Of a stretch of 64,000 nt of DNA, positions 1 to 11,625 are shown in pieces. A program made the translations under genes and the position numbers. Each line of letters opens with the position of its first letter. Positions within the stretch are counted from its first letter, which is position 1. The notes under the pieces are model-generated. The model searched no databases. It had not been told where the DNA came from and worked only from the letters and a program-made list of their open reading frames with translations. This DNA is from Cercis canadensis (Eukaryota > Streptophyta > Magnoliopsida > Fabales > Fabaceae): contig QAOA01005854.1 of assembly GCA_003255065.1 (NCBI GenBank), forward strand, positions 187,240 through 251,239, in the 5' to 3' direction.

Positions 1-171
1 AAACTTGTTTGATATGACTGTTTTTAAAAACTTCTTTTTATAAAATTATTCTAAAAATAAAAAAACAAAAATAAGAGAAGGCTGTTTTCAAAAACTGTTT
101 TTAAAAACAAAAAATAAAAACACTTTTAAACACACTCATATTCATTTTAAATAATCGTTGCAAAAAAGTAT

Positions 172-264
172 CCGACCTGCCGGATTCGAACCAGCGACCT
201 AAGGATATCCGTAAGGAGATTGTCCCACTACAGTCCTCCGCTCTGCCAACTGAGCTAAGGTCGG
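172..264 (-). tRNA. tRNA-Tyr (anticodon GUA), with intron
   Basis: Read on the minus strand, the gene folds as a tRNA. The acceptor stem CCGACCT pairs with AGGTCGG at the other end. The D arm is GCTCAGTTGGCAGAGC. The anticodon-stem strand GAGGA is followed by CTGTAG, which holds anticodon GTA. The T arm is CTGGTTCGAATCCGG. At 93 nt it is about 20 nt longer than a mature tRNA. The extra sequence lies just 3' of the anticodon, the place where plant nuclear tRNA-Tyr genes carry a short intron. The 3' CCA is not encoded, as expected for a nuclear gene. A T-rich stretch follows on the minus strand and could end Pol III transcription. Confidence 0.95.
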
Positions 265-1068
265 TATGCTTACAAGGCTTCAAAATATTTTATAAATTAA
301 TCTTCTAATTCTTTCCTAAGATGCTTCACGCACTTCCGTAATACGTTTGGCCACTGCAGGGATGAAGTTACAAAACTATCCACCTTACATTTGCAATTTA
401 CAGTTTACTATGAGTTTGCCCTCATTATGTTTAGGATAGAATTATTAATCAAGGTCACTAATATAAAGTGTAACTTATAAAATTATTAAATTAGAGTACA
501 TGGGTTTTAATTTTGGCACACATGCATAAGGCATTGTATTATATTAGATTAACTTGAATAGTGGTTTTTACAAAAAAAAAAAAATTACAATAGTTTAATA
601 AAATGCATTTAATCGTGAAAATACTTAATTTTATCATAATAATTAATTCTAAGTTCACTAATTCCATAGTGTGATTTTAAAATTGTTTTAAATTAATTGA
701 AGTCACATAATAATTTCAATTTTATTTCAAATTAAGTTAGAGAGAATAATTCATTGTACACCAAAAAAAAATAAATAAAGAATAATCTATTGTGTTTTAT
801 TTTAATTTTTGTTACTACTAATTGTAATTGTCTTATAATAGCTTCCCATTTAACATTGTTTGAACGTATTAAGAAAAAAGTGCATAAAAACAAAAAGGAC
901 AGATAAGAAAAAGTCAAAAAATTAACAATAACCTATTTTTTTTTAATTGAAATTCACAAGGAAAGGAATATGCAAATTTCAACTTTTTTGGGTCTTAATT
1001 TAAATAAAGCACAGTTTAAAAGGAAAAGGGCTTAGAGAAAAAAAAAAGTTAATATTATGGACATGACC
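265..1068. other. AT-rich intergenic stretch, no gene seen
   Basis: This is AT-rich sequence with homopolymer A and T runs. No reading frame resembles a known protein. Nothing else could be supported. Confidence 0.6.
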
Positions 1069-1885
1069 AATAGGGCTATAATTGGTCCAGTTTAGTTCAT
1101 TTTACACTTTAAACCGACCACTAACTCAACCAAGCCATTTTGATTTAGTTTGGTTTGATTTCTTAATTTTTTTCCAAAACCAAACCAATCCGAATCTACC
1201 AAACTCGGTTTGGTTCGGTTCGGTTGGATTGGTCCATTTTTGCCTTGATATTGATGTACATTTTATTTTCATTTTTTCCCTTCTTTATTTCTTTCCCTTT
1301 GGCTTCCTCCCTCCTTTTCTTCGTTCTTATTTGAGAAAGACAGAACATTCGCTTTTTGGGTGAGAACCTGGACCTTCCAATTGATGACTAAGAACTCAAC
1401 TAGAAACATTTAGATCAAAGCGAAATGATGCTATGGTTGTTGGGTTTGTCCTATTTTTCCCCAAATACATTATAGGACTAGAGATGACATTCTTCGCTTG
1501 TCAAGCTCACGTTCTGCTCCTTTGTGTTTTTGGGTCTAATCTTTATTTTATATTTTTTTGATTGCCACCATCTTCTCCAAAACTTACTATCTATTTCGAG
1601 TGCTTTTCAAACTCACGTTGATAGTTCTACATCGGTTGGTGAAGGAAGTCTTGGATTTCATATATAGTGGGGAGCAAACCTTCTCTTAGGGATTTCAGTC
1701 GCTAGAGGCAAAAACGATGTAGTTTAATGCTCTCGGTTTGGTTCGGTTTTTATTCTATTTTTTACCATTAAAATCGAGAACCGAATACTTCAATTTTTTG
1801 AAAACAGAAACTGAGAGCCGAACCAAATAGCTCGATTTAGGGTCAGTTCAATTTGGTTTGATCAGTCTAGTTACACCCCTAGATA
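1069..1885. repeat. Possible degenerate TIR element rich in CGGTTTGGTT motifs
   Basis: Both ends carry related T/G-rich blocks, repeated CGGTTTGGTTCGG-type words near 1205-1240 and 1735-1750 on the plus strand. Reverse-complement-like words such as GAGAACCGAAT and GAGCCGAACC lie near 1775-1830. The left end starts near AGGGCTATAA. The right end, reverse-complemented, starts AGGGGTGTAA. These could be decayed terminal inverted repeats of a hAT-like non-autonomous element. I could not fix a target-site duplication, so the ends are approximate. Confidence 0.35.
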
Positions 1886-1986
1886 TGAAGATGGCCACAT
1901 TAACTTGGGTCGGGTTTAGAACTTCAATCTCGTACATGGTGGGGAAAACAAATAGTTAAGTAGTGAGGCAATATAGTCAGGTTGGT

Positions 1987-2346
1987 TCATTCACCATAGT
2001 GGTAGCAGAAGCCAGTGACATGGTGTCCACAAGCCAAGCACTTGATGGTGGCTTTGGTAGCTGGTGATGATGAACGTATAAAAAGGAGGACTAGGTGGTG
2101 TGTTGAATGCGCAGGGTGATGCGTTATTATGGGCATCTTGTTGCAAACGTAATGAAGAGCAAAAGCGCAAGTCTTGCATTGATAGTAGTCTTTTCCAGAC
2201 GTAATATTGAGGTTGCACCCAAAGCAGGTGAGATTGAAGGTTGTAATTGTAAGGGATGTGGATGGCTGTCGATGACAGAGTTCGGGTGAGGTTGGTAACC
2301 TGTGAAAAAAGAGAATGAAAGTCATGTGGGCTCCGCTACTTCCCAT
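1987..2346 (-). pseudogene. DC1 (Cys/His-rich C1) domain protein fragment
   Basis: The 119-residue frame starts at a true ATG. It carries a C1/DC1-type zinc-binding pattern: FGCNLNITSGKDYYQCKTC, then ALHYVCNKMP, a His-rich HHPAH..HHLVLLF segment, and IKCLACGHHVTGFCYHYGE before the stop. Intact DC1 proteins usually carry several such modules and continue with a further C..C after the GF.Y motif. Here the frame stops there. The first 25 or so residues do not look like the family, and TTTTTTCACAG inside them resembles a splice acceptor, so the ATG may lie in former intron. I read it as a truncated relic. A short exon of a larger gene is possible, but no other DC1 module was found nearby. Confidence 0.6.
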
Positions 2347-2399
2347 GACATTTTGGTTATTTTACTATAGCAAAAAGTAATAAGTTTATTAGGTATTAT

Positions 2400-3640
2400 C
2401 AATGGCTAAAGTGGGGAACATGGAGCTCCTTCTCTGCTTGTGAATGGGATCCCATCTTTTGTTTTGATCAAATTATTTTAACCTCCGCTTTGTCTCTCGT
2501 CCTTCTCTTTTCATATAGAAACTGTTATATATGTATGTTGGCTTGTGGATATGGTGTCTTCTGTTTTCTATTTCTATATATGTTTCCTTTTACTTTCTTT
2601 GGCGGGATTCATCAATGCTAATTGCTAAGGCTAGCTGTTGCAATTCCACTTGTCTCTTGAAACACTTTGGACTTGCCTCTCTCACTAATCTTACTAAGTT
2701 GAGTTGACATCTTATCAGTTATTTAAATATAAAATCAATCATAACATTTCATTTAACATCTTAAGTTTTTAGATTAAATTGATTCTTGATATAGTATCAG
2801 AGCCTTTTTAACTAAGCGATCAAAAAATTGAATTATTTCACTCTCACTTTCTCAGTTAAATTGAAATTTTAGCACAAAGTATAAGTGAACTTTTGAGTAG
2901 AATTGATTCTTGACAAATTCGAACATAAATAATGGGTTAATGGCGTGTACTCTAAAAAGTCAGTGTTGGGATAGTGATATTGAAAATTTTCATAAACTAG
3001 TATTATCGTTACAGTCCAATGTAAGATCAAATAGAATGATGAATTATATATGAAAGAAGATGCAAATGGCGAAAGATAGTACAAAACAAATAGCAGCACA
3101 CATTGAATCTTGGTCCATTATAAAATCTATTTTGAACGGCAACTCGCGCATCTGTCCTTTTGTAATGGTAAACCCAAATTTTGACAGTAATCTCCTGACC
3201 ATAATGGTACCCAAAGTGGGAGAATCGGATTAAATTTTCTTAACTGAAGCTTCCAGTGAACAATTATAAATCTTCCCTGCTAAATCTTTGCAGAACATCA
3301 TCCCAATCATTGAACGAAAACGAAAACGAATCTAAATCCATCCTAAACAGTCAGACAAATTTTCATCAAACAAAATCCTTAATCCCCAATAAAATAGATT
3401 TTTGATTCAACACAAATATTATAATGTTAATGTTGCAAAAAGCTTCTCATGCACCGCTCAAGTTGCAAAATGCATATACCAGTTCCAACCCCCTCCCTCT
3501 AGCAGAAAAAGAATGTGCAGCACCCAAAAGTAACTGAATTATAAACAAGGATCACAAAAGATGGAACAGACTGAAATGGTCAAATATGCAATTCAAATAC
3601 ATTAGTATGTAAGTACAGATACATCTTAAGACTAAATTAG
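2400..3640. other. Intergenic sequence between DC1 relic and CIPK 3' end
   Basis: AT-rich sequence with no convincing gene. The part next to 3700 should include the CIPK 3'UTR and polyadenylation region. Confidence 0.5.
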
Positions 3641-3649
3641 GCACCATAT

Positions 3650-3655
3650 TTTATT
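3650..3655 (-). promoter_or_regulatory. Candidate poly(A) signal of the CIPK gene
   Basis: An AATAAA hexamer on the minus strand lies about 53 nt past the CIPK stop codon. Plant poly(A) signals are degenerate, so the assignment is tentative. Confidence 0.35.
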
Positions 3656-3707
3656 ACGGCCAAAGAAGCACAGAGCATACTACAACCAATTTATGTGATA
3701 GCATTCA

Positions 3708-5114
3708 TTATGAAGTAGGTTGTGGTACAGCCTCTAACTGGGTGGCATCCGAAGGCTGTTGATCGTTCTGCAATACTTGTTGGAATTGCCGCGGTTGTTC
3801 TCCTTGCCAGCTCCAAACAATGTCACTAAGTGCTGGTCTAACGTCCTGTTTCAAAAGCTTCTGGTACTCCAATGTATCTCCATTGGACTTTTTCAACTCC
3901 ACCAGATGGAAGAGTGGGGTGATCTCAAAAATCTCAGCATCAATACCCAATGTCCCTTTCCTGCCTTCCTTGGAACCTTCCAACTTGAAAAATCCTCCAT
4001 CTTTCTTTGTCACTTTCAGACGAAGACGCTTAGCAATTGCTTCTAGCTTAGAGAAGATAATTGAGGCAGGCTTGTTGGATGTAAACCTCACCTCTTTCTT
4101 ACAATCAGCCTCCTCAAACAAACCAGATAAATCAAAACCTGCAGAAAAGGAGATAATATCAAAAGCATTCAAATGACAAGGTTTTGCCAGTTCTTGTTTT
4201 GACTCTGCAATAGGACCGCCATTCTCACAAGCTCCAAATACTCCATCAGCATCTAGAGGAGCTGGTTCTTTCTCTCGGGTCTCAGTAACAATAGGCTTGG
4301 TTGCCAACCCCTTTCTGTACCAAGAACTTTCCCTGATTTTGGTCAGGGATATCCTGGTGTTTGAGTTAGGATCCAAGATTTTGGACAACAACCGACGTAC
4401 ATCTGGCGCAAACCAATTAGGAAATTTGAACTCTGCTTTACCAATCTTCCTGTACATCTCCATCAGATTTGAATCATGGAAAGGAAGATAGCCAGCCAAT
4501 AGAACATACAAGATTACCCCACAAGACCATATATCAGCTTTGCACCCATCATAACCCCTTCTGTTTATCACTTCAGGAGCAACATAGGCAGGGGTACCAC
4601 ATGTAGTATGGAGTAATCCATCTTGGCGCTTAGATTCAGCAAGAGCGCTCAATCCAAAATCCGAAACCTTCAAATTCTCATTTTCATCCAACAGTAAATT
4701 TTCAGGCTTCAGATCCCGATGACAAACACCTCTGCTGTGGCAGTAATCAACAGCACTGATCAATTGCTGAAAATATCTCCTAGCAACATCCTCCTTGAGC
4801 TTTCCTTTGGCTACCTTGTTGAAGAGCTCACCACCTTTTACATACTCCATGACAAAGTAAATCTTGGTTTTACTGGCCATTACCTCATAAAGCTCAACCA
4901 CGTGTGGATGTTTGATTAGTCTCATTACTGAAATTTCTCGCTTAATCTGATCAATCATCCCAACTTTCAAAACCTTCTCTTTATCGATTACCTTAATGGC
5001 CACACTCATGCCAGTCATAAGGTTCCTAGCATGATAGACTTTTGCAAAGGTTCCTTGGCCTAAAAACCTCCCTATTTCATATCGTTGCATAAGCACACTC
5101 CCTTGTCGTTCCAT
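3708..5114 (-). CDS. CIPK: CBL-interacting protein kinase (CIPK / SnRK3 family)
   Basis: This is a Ser/Thr kinase that couples calcium sensing by CBL proteins to targets such as ion transporters. The 468-residue frame has no intron, which places it in the intron-poor CIPK clade. Visible parts are the glycine loop GQGTFAKVY (residues 19-27), the ATP Lys in VAIK (K41), HRD at 132-134, DFG at 152-154, an activation loop with TTCGTPAY and APE at 179-181. A regulatory half follows, with the NAF motif [19 protein letters not shown] (NAF at 316-318) that binds CBL, and then a PPI-like segment. It looks closest to the CIPK2/10/20 group from memory; the number is unresolved. The start is the ATG at 5114. 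An upstream in-frame TTG at 5126 is not a eukaryotic start, and a TTAG splice acceptor lies between the two. All key residues are intact. Confidence 0.95.
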   Translation of the reverse strand: MERQGSVLMQRYEIGRFLGQGTFAKVYHARNLMTGMSVAIKVIDKEKVLKVGMIDQIKREISVMRLIKHPHVVELYEVMASKTKIYFVMEYVKGGELFNKVAKGKLKEDVARRYFQQLISAVDYCHSRGVCHRDLKPENLLLDENENLKVSDFGLSALAESKRQDGLLHTTCGTPAYVAPEVINRRGYDGCKADIWSCGVILYVLLAGYLPFHDSNLMEMYRKIGKAEFKFPNWFAPDVRRLLSKILDPNSNTRISLTKIRESSWYRKGLATKPIVTETREKEPAPLDADGVFGACENGGPIAESKQELAKPCHLNAFDIISFSAGFDLSGLFEEADCKKEVRFTSNKPASIIFSKLEAIAKRLRLKVTKKDGGFFKLEGSKEGRKGTLGIDAEIFEITPLFHLVELKKSNGDTLEYQKLLKQDVRPALSDIVWSWQGEQPRQFQQVLQNDQQPSDATQLEAVPQPTS

Positions 5115-5116
5115 TG

Positions 5117-6796
5117 CTACTAACAAATGCTATTATTACTAGTACAATATGCTTAGTACAGATAATTATGTGCACAGAAGCATCAAACTGACACTCAGGA
5201 ACTTCAAAGCTCAACCATCTTCACAGACCTCATATTTTGATATCAAATGACCCCTTTGATATCTAGCCACCTCAGGCACTTGAGCACAGAATAAACATGG
5301 GCAGTGACTTAAATATCCAATCTCATCAAGGATGAAAAAAGGTAGCTCAGATGGAGCTACAACCTCATTTACCTCAGAGAAGGAATTTTTTACTTTCAAG
5401 CACATCTTTCAGCATTCCCTATTCTTTTTGGTTGAAACAAGAGAATACTGAAGAATATGTACTTTATAGAAATTTGGTAGATTAGTTAAGAATAGAGCAG
5501 CACCTCGCTAATCTTTCAACTACCCAGCTGCAGAAAATATAATGAAAGGCACACCTGAAAGAAAGACAGAGAAAACTTAATAGATAAACCCAAATTATCT
5601 CATGTTGCTAACCAAACTATATAAATCTTTCAAATGTGCAAGCCACATAACACACTAAATGCCCCAACTTTAATATTTATAACTTCTTATAGACGTCTAA
5701 ATAGCAGCAACCTTTAACTGTTTGGGCACGTGTCTGATGAATAAATAAACGGAGTGTCGAAGGAAACAATCATAAAACAGAAAAATATTAGGTGCTTCTT
5801 ATGTTTACATAATTTAATTCCAGGACAAATTAGCTCTACTAATAACAATTCCCTCTTTGCTAACTACATAAACAAATAAAGTAATGCTCATATATGACTT
5901 GAATTTCTAAAAACGGGACTATTTAGTGACACTTCAGAAGGCAAGGAAGTCCTTAAAGGTTGAAAATAGACATATATTTTATCAAAAGCGTTTATATATG
6001 CATGTGTTTCCATCATATAATGACCTAACTTTCCAGATGTTCCATCTTACTCCCATTTACCAATTTTTATGCTTGTTTCACATGATGATATTTAAAAGAT
6101 TTTAAGCTGTGTGCCTTATAATCTGATGATTGTTATAATCAAGAGTTTAATTAACAAGCATAAGCAAAATAGCAGCGATAAACATTTGAAAAAAAAAAAA
6201 AAAAAAANAAAAAAAAAAAAAAAAAAGAATAGAAAAATTAAGATAATTACCATTAACAAAAATATATTAAAACCAACCAAAAACATCAAAAGAAAAAGAA
6301 GAAGAAATTGGAAACTTTGAAGCATAGGAGAAAGTGTTAAAAGGTAAACAACCTTTTCCCTCGCCAAAAACAATAGTTATATATGGGCAAAGAGAGCAGA
6401 AAGAGAGAGAAGACTGTGAGATGTGATACAAAGTTACAAACAGATCTGAATTCATCAAAATTACCCTAAACATTTTACATACCAGATAGTAGTGGAAGAA
6501 AACAATAATCAACCAACTCTACCAGAAATAGCACACTGTGTATCTGGAGTAAATCTGGGTCATAACTCAAAAGGCGCAAAATTCAAAACCCAGATGTTAA
6601 AATACAAAATTTTCTACAGAAACAAAAAAAATTTAGAAATGCCGTTAAAATTTCAATAAGAAATTCGAAATCATCAAGCTTTAACCAAACAATTCAAGAT
6701 CAAAAATACAATTTAAGAAGAATAAACATCAAATAACAACATAAATACTTCAAATTAAACGGCAAAGAGGAAATGAATTTGAATTCCTGAACTTAC
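5117..6796 (-). other. Probable 5'UTR intron of the CIPK gene
   Basis: On the minus strand a strong donor, CACTGG|GTAAGT, lies with its GT at 6796-6795. Acceptors TTAG and TAG end at 5120 and 5117, immediately upstream of the CIPK ATG. A TATA box lies about 130 bases upstream of the donor. Together they suggest one noncoding first exon (about 6797-6895) spliced next to the start codon. This is inferred from splice motifs only. The poly(A) tract with an N near 6190-6226 lies inside this intron. Confidence 0.6.
6190..6226. repeat. Poly(A) tract interrupted by a single N at 6208
   Basis: A run of A on both sides of one N. It is probably a join between contigs or reads ending in the homopolymer, so its true length is unknown. 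Confidence 0.8.
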
Positions 6797-6923
6797 CCAG
6801 TGAAAAGTTGTAGAATTTGTGTCTGCGATGAAGAGGGTACGAAGAGGAAATAAGAAAGGAAATGTGATGTGATTGATTTACGTAGCGGCAGACGTTTGAG
6901 AGAAACGCGTTCTGAGCTGCTTC

Positions 6924-6932
6924 ATATATAAG
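6924..6932 (-). promoter_or_regulatory. TATA box of the CIPK gene
   Basis: Minus strand CTTATATATG lies about 130 nt upstream of the inferred 5'UTR splice donor. It would place transcription start near 6895. Confidence 0.5.
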
Positions 6933-7352
6933 CCTACCGCGTCAGCCAGAGGTGCTTCACATTTGTTTTATTTATTGCAAAATTTTTAGCCAAAGTGCCA
7001 CCCTCTCTTGTCATATTTTCCAAAATGCCATCAAGGTCAACATGCTAATTGAGTAATTGCTGAAGTTAGGCATGTGATTATTTAGATATGATTAACAGAT
7101 CAAGTAAACCTTTGTGTGCAATTATGTAAAATTACACTTTTTTTTTTGTAAGAGTAAAATTACAAATTTGATAATTAATTTTATTGGCTAATGAAAAAGG
7201 ATTAAAGTGAGTTGTCTTTCTCTTTCGGAAAAGAAAAAACAAAAACAATAACCAAAGAGGGGTTTATGACTTTATGCAATAGGATTCGGAATCTCTTTCT
7301 TTGAGTAGAATATACTAATAGGATATGCCAAATAACATAATAAGAAAATAGA

Positions 7353-7577
7353 GGTTTTTTTTAGATATTTTTANCTTAGATACTTTTAGTATTTATGTAG
7401 TATGTCATACTACATAGAAATAACCAATAAATGAATGATATGTGTATAAATTAACTATTTTTAAATTTGTTTAAAAAATTAAATAAATTATATTTTATAT
7501 ATAATAAAATATGAAAATTATGTATGTTTGTCACGTCAGTGTAGTATGACATACTTACGTAGTATCATAGAATCCCC
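7353..7577 (-). mobile_element. MITE family A, copy 1
   Basis: About 220 bp, AT-rich, closely matching the copy at 33080-33280 in reverse orientation. Read on the minus strand it starts near GGGGATTCTATGATACTACG and contains AGTATGTCATACTACA. The mirror word TGTAGTATGACATACT lies near the other end. These make sub-terminal inverted repeats around an AT-rich core. There is no coding capacity. A single N at 7374 lies at its edge. Confidence 0.7.
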
Positions 7578-7579
7578 GT

Positions 7580-8920
7580 AAGAAAATACTAAATTTTAAG
7601 AAAAATTAATCTTCAATTAATTTATTTTTAAAACAAGTTATTAACGAGTATAAATCTAATAAATTTTATATTTTTTTTTAGGAGAAAAAAATACATTAAA
7701 AAGCAAAAAAAAATTGCTAAAAATATATCAAAAATAAAAAGAGAATAAGACTTAACCCAAATAATTCAAATCAAGCACATCAATAAGACTCAGATCAGGC
7801 ATCGTCAATAATCATACTATCAAATGTTCAAGTTTGATGGCAAACTTGGTTGTTGTTTATAATTATTGGCACGTCATTTTTTTACTTTAGAATATTGTTC
7901 CAAGTGGGGGTCTTTTAACAACCACCAAATGCTATTATAAGACAAGCTTATTTAGAAACAAACTTAACATCTAATTTGCCAACCTATTAGAAACCGGATC
8001 ATTGGTCTATAAGAAAGAAAAGAATGTCAAGTTACGTGTTCTCTTTTGTTTTTGTGATCATTGATTTTTTTTTTTTTACAAAAAAAAACTTAAATTGAGA
8101 GAATATTACTCTATTCTCAGATTAAAATATGTCACAAATTTTTATTTTTACAATACTTATAAGTAAAATACTTTAATTTTTACCAGCTAAACCAATTATC
8201 TTAATCCGTAATCATTGGTTTACCAAATGAAAAAAAAAATGCCCATAAGCAAAATTAACACCATGTATTCTAAGTTTTTATGAGTTTTATCTTGATGATA
8301 ATTAATTTTCTTCAACCTCTCTTTTTTTATCCCTTAATTCTAAAATTTACTATATTTAAGAAAAATGATTTTTTTTTTGTATAAAAAATTTAAGAGTTAA
8401 ATAACTTGTCTAACTCCAAGTAAGGTGTAATGTCCACTAATAAAAAATCATGGGAAGATTTTTTTTTATTAACACAAAAGGAATAATATATTTTATTTTT
8501 AATCATTTTTAACAACCAAAAGAAATAATTGGTAGTTTGTTTGTTTGGCGGGACTATGAAGCTTCGTCCGTGAAGGTTGTGACTTGTGATAGCATAGCCA
8601 ATTAGGAAGAGACACTTTGCAAAATGAAATTTCGTGACTACATGCAGATACAGGTACAGCCTCTCCATTTCCATACACTTGTTAGTCTCCGGTGTCAACT
8701 GCTTCCATGGCCATACACGTGTTATCTGATAATTTGTTTTGATGCCAAACCAGCAGACACGTCAGTCTCTGTCCCAGGTTGGATTCCATTGCCGCCTCCA
8801 GATTCGGATTTCTCTTCCATTGGGTCACGTGATCCATTTTCGTCATCACATAAAGTACTTTTCGGTGAATCGGTGATCTATAATATTCGTAGGAGACTCT
8901 GATATTTTCTTCGGTAAAGG
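7580..8920. other. AT-rich intergenic stretch, no gene seen
   Basis: Mostly A/T-rich sequence. A more GC-balanced patch at 8690-8880 is open in one frame, but I recognise no domain in it. A CACGTG word near 8827 is present; nothing ties it to a gene. Confidence 0.4.
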
Positions 8921-8923
8921 CCT

Positions 8924-9320
8924 TGTTTACGATATGGGAAGTCTCACATCAATTTTATAAGAAAGTGTGAAATGATATTTAAGTCTAAGAAACTCTTTAA
9001 TTTAAGAGGCTAATCTTTTGGATTAGACTCTCTTCTTAGACTTGAGTTCTTAACATTGGTGCTTTTATTGAGAGTCGAAAACGCAACAGGAGAAGATGAC
9101 CTTGAAAATGAGCGATCAAGGAAAGGGCTACCTAGTAAACAGAGTGACAGTCGTCCTGAGTGGGTAGCTAATCCCCTTCTCAAGAGGTGGGTAATGTTAC
9201 GATATGAGAAGTCTCACATCAATTTTACAAAAAAATGTGAAATGGTATTTAAGTCTAAAAGACTCTCTCACCTAATAGGGTAATCTTTTATGCTTTTCTC
9301 TTGGGCTTGAGTTCCTAACA
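8924..9320 (+). mobile_element. TRIM: small LTR retroelement with two LTRs
   Basis: Two direct repeats, 8924-9055 (132 bp) and 9195-9320 (126 bp), both start TGTT(T)ACGATATG, share AAGTCTCACATCAATTTTA and end CTTGAGTTC(C/T)TAACA, so they have TG...CA ends. The 139-bp internal part starts TTGGTGCTTTTATTGAGAG, in the place of a primer-binding site. It ends in purine-rich AAGAGGTGGGTAA just before the second LTR, in the place of a polypurine tract. The total, 397 bp, fits a terminal-repeat retrotransposon in miniature. It encodes no protein and would depend on other elements. I could not find a clear 5-bp target-site duplication. Confidence 0.75.
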
Positions 9321-9348
9321 GCAAGTCTTGAAATTCATTGTATGATTA

Positions 9349-10530
9349 TTCTAGTTATGAAACAATTTTTATTAATATTCTAGTTTTTAATTTTTTAATA
9401 ATATAGTATCTCAACAAAAAAAAAAAGTCTAGACACATTAATGTAGATATTTGATAAATGGCATCATTTAATTGATATACGTTTAAATGCGTCATTAATG
9501 ACAGAAATCTCATTACTGCATCGAATATGATAATAGTAAAGACGTCATTTGGCCAATTGCATCATTTCTAGAGTAACTCTATTTGACAAATAACTAATTG
9601 TGTTATCACACTAGTAATACCATTTGACAAATCACTTTTATAGATTTTATTTTACTCTCGAACTCAACTTTTATGATTTAGTATTCAGAACTTATCTATT
9701 AAAAAGTTCCTTTGCCGACGACAAATTAGTTTATGATAAAAATTTCAGCCATGATATGAGAAAATAGAATGGTAATCCTAGCAAAATCAAGCTAAGAGAT
9801 CGATAAAAATATAGAGTATAGACCAAAAGCTGAGGTTTCCCACATGAAATAATTTTTTTTTATGATTAAAATTTCATAAAAGTGTTAAAAATAAGTATAT
9901 GAGAAAATACCAAAATGGTTGAATTTTTGACATTCTAAGCTAATGTACTGCGTTTTAAATTTCATTTGATTAAAGGGATGAGACATCAGTGATAAATTAT
10001 GGGTTGATCTAAGTGCAGCCAACTTTGAAATTATATTTGGCCTCATTAGTTGAAGAATTAGAATCTCAGAAGCTTGCCTTCAATAAATAGAATCTCAAGT
10101 CTGACGTGTCTAAAGATAAGAGTGGAAGTAGAAATCAGAAGCTAGCCATTACCATTATTGGTGGTACAGCCCTCTTCTTCCAACAATACCGACTTGCATC
10201 CATCAAGAGAAAAATCAAAAGAACCAAAGAGAAAATATGGTGACACATTTAGGCATATGTCGCAACATTTGCTAAATGTTGACATCATTTAAGTGACGTC
10301 ATTTACTAAATGTTGATACCAGTTAGGTGATGTTATTTAGCAAATAGCGTCACCTAATTGGTTACCTAGCTATTTAGTAAATGACGTCACTTAGTTGGTG
10401 TCAACATTTAGTAAATGTTGATATTAGTAAGGCCAAATTCTATCTCTCCTTTTTTTCTTTTGAAATACTATACTATTAAAAATTAAAAACTAGAATATTA
10501 ATGGAAATTTTTTGTAGTCATAGAATTAAT
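9349..10530. mobile_element. Fold-back-like element with long imperfect inverted ends
   Basis: The block at 9349-9412 (containing TATTAATATTCTAGTTTTT) recurs reverse-complemented at 10463-10530 (AAAAACTAGAATATTAAT). Inside each end lie related words: TTTGATAAATGGCATCATTT at the left and ATTTACTAAATGTTG / AGTGACGTCATTTACTAAA at the right. The right part, 10268-10425, is itself a near-palindrome. I see no open reading frame of note. The ends are approximate and no target-site duplication was established. Confidence 0.5.
10268..10425. repeat. Imperfect palindrome with repeated TGACGTCATTTACTAAAT
   Basis: The left arm contains CAACATTTGCTAAATGTTGA and AGTGACGTCATTTACTAAAT. The right arm, reverse-complemented, contains CAACATTTACTAAATGTTGA and AGTGACGTCATTTACTAAAT. 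The transcript would fold into a long hairpin. TGACGTCA, a bZIP-type palindrome, occurs in both arms. Confidence 0.6.
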
Positions 10531-11257
10531 TTAAAAACTTACAATATCCAAGTAATTTATACTTTTCTTCTCATTAAATTATATCACATTTTTCAAAATG
10601 CTAGTGATTACTAAAATAAACATTTCTACCCAGCTATAGGATTTTTTTTTTTTTTCTTAACGCAATTGCTATGATGCAGCTTGGATGAGATAGGATTTTG
10701 AGTTCCATGGATAAGGTCAGAAGGTGTCAATTGTTTAAGGATCTTTCAGACCACAGTTCATTAAGTGCACAAATTCCTACATCGAGTAAAGTTAAGGTAA
10801 TCCAGCAAATAAATAAGTAGAGGTAGTTTTCAAAGAGTAATGAGATAATACCCAAATAAAATTTTAAATTTAATTAATTTTATACAAATTATATATGCAG
10901 CAGACTTTGAATTTAACAAAAAAGTTTAATTCCGGTCGACATTATCAGTTTAGAAAACAAAATAATTTTCTAAATATTCATTTAAAACTATTTTTTTAAA
11001 TAAGAAGAATACAAAACTTACTTTTCATGCCAAAAATATATGTCTTCTCAAAGAGGACAATTTTTTGTCTTATTTATCAGTGCTTATTTAAGAACATCAA
11101 TGGCATAGTATAATTAATATAAAATAATTATTTTGTGTTCTTATCTTATTTCTTTCGCTCTCAAGAATCATTGAAATCATAAGCAACAATTTAATCACAT
11201 ACTTAAACTAATGACTATAAACCTAAAGGATTTGGCCGGTTGATTATAAAAATTTTA

Positions 11258-11625
11258 GAGTAAAACCCTTTTTTAGTCCCTGAAAAATACAGTCACTGAC
11301 AAATTCGTCCTCCAAAAAATTTTGGTGACAAATTGGTCCTTGAATTATTATTTCGCTGACAAATTAGTCCTCTAATAGGCAAGATCAGTGAAAAGAAAAT
11401 GAGAACTTAAATAAGAAAATGAGGGCTTAAATATAGCTAGGCAAGATCAGTGAAAAAAATTTAGGAAAGGGGTCTATAGGGGTCCAGAACTTTTCTCATT
11501 AAAGTACCAGAGGACTAATTTGTCAGACAGAATAACAATTCAATGACCAATTTGTCACTGAAAATTTTTGGAGGACAAATTTGTCAATAGTTGCATTTTT
11601 TAAGGACTAAAAAGGGGTTTTACTC
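11258..11625 (+). mobile_element. Mutator-type MITE (family B), copy 1
   Basis: 368 bp with long terminal inverted repeats. It starts GAGTAAAACCCTTTTTTAG and ends GGGGTTTTACTC, and the arms share CTGACAAATT, GTCCTCCAAAAA and GTGACAAATTGGTC words. It has the same length and design as 48507-48874 and 48911-49278, which carry 9-10 bp target duplications. Around this copy the flanks are A/T-rich and no exact duplication is visible. There is no coding capacity. Confidence 0.8.

Noticed and set aside
5115..5126. Longer CIPK start at 5126
   Set aside because: The codon is TTG, not ATG, and a splice acceptor lies between it and the ATG at 5114.
6111..6373. Lys-rich and Phe-rich frames across the poly(A) run
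   Set aside because: Simple translation of a homopolymer with an N in it.
8624..8902. 92-residue plus-strand frame in a GC-balanced patch
   Set aside because: No domain, no conserved neighbour and no promoter or splice context that I can defend.
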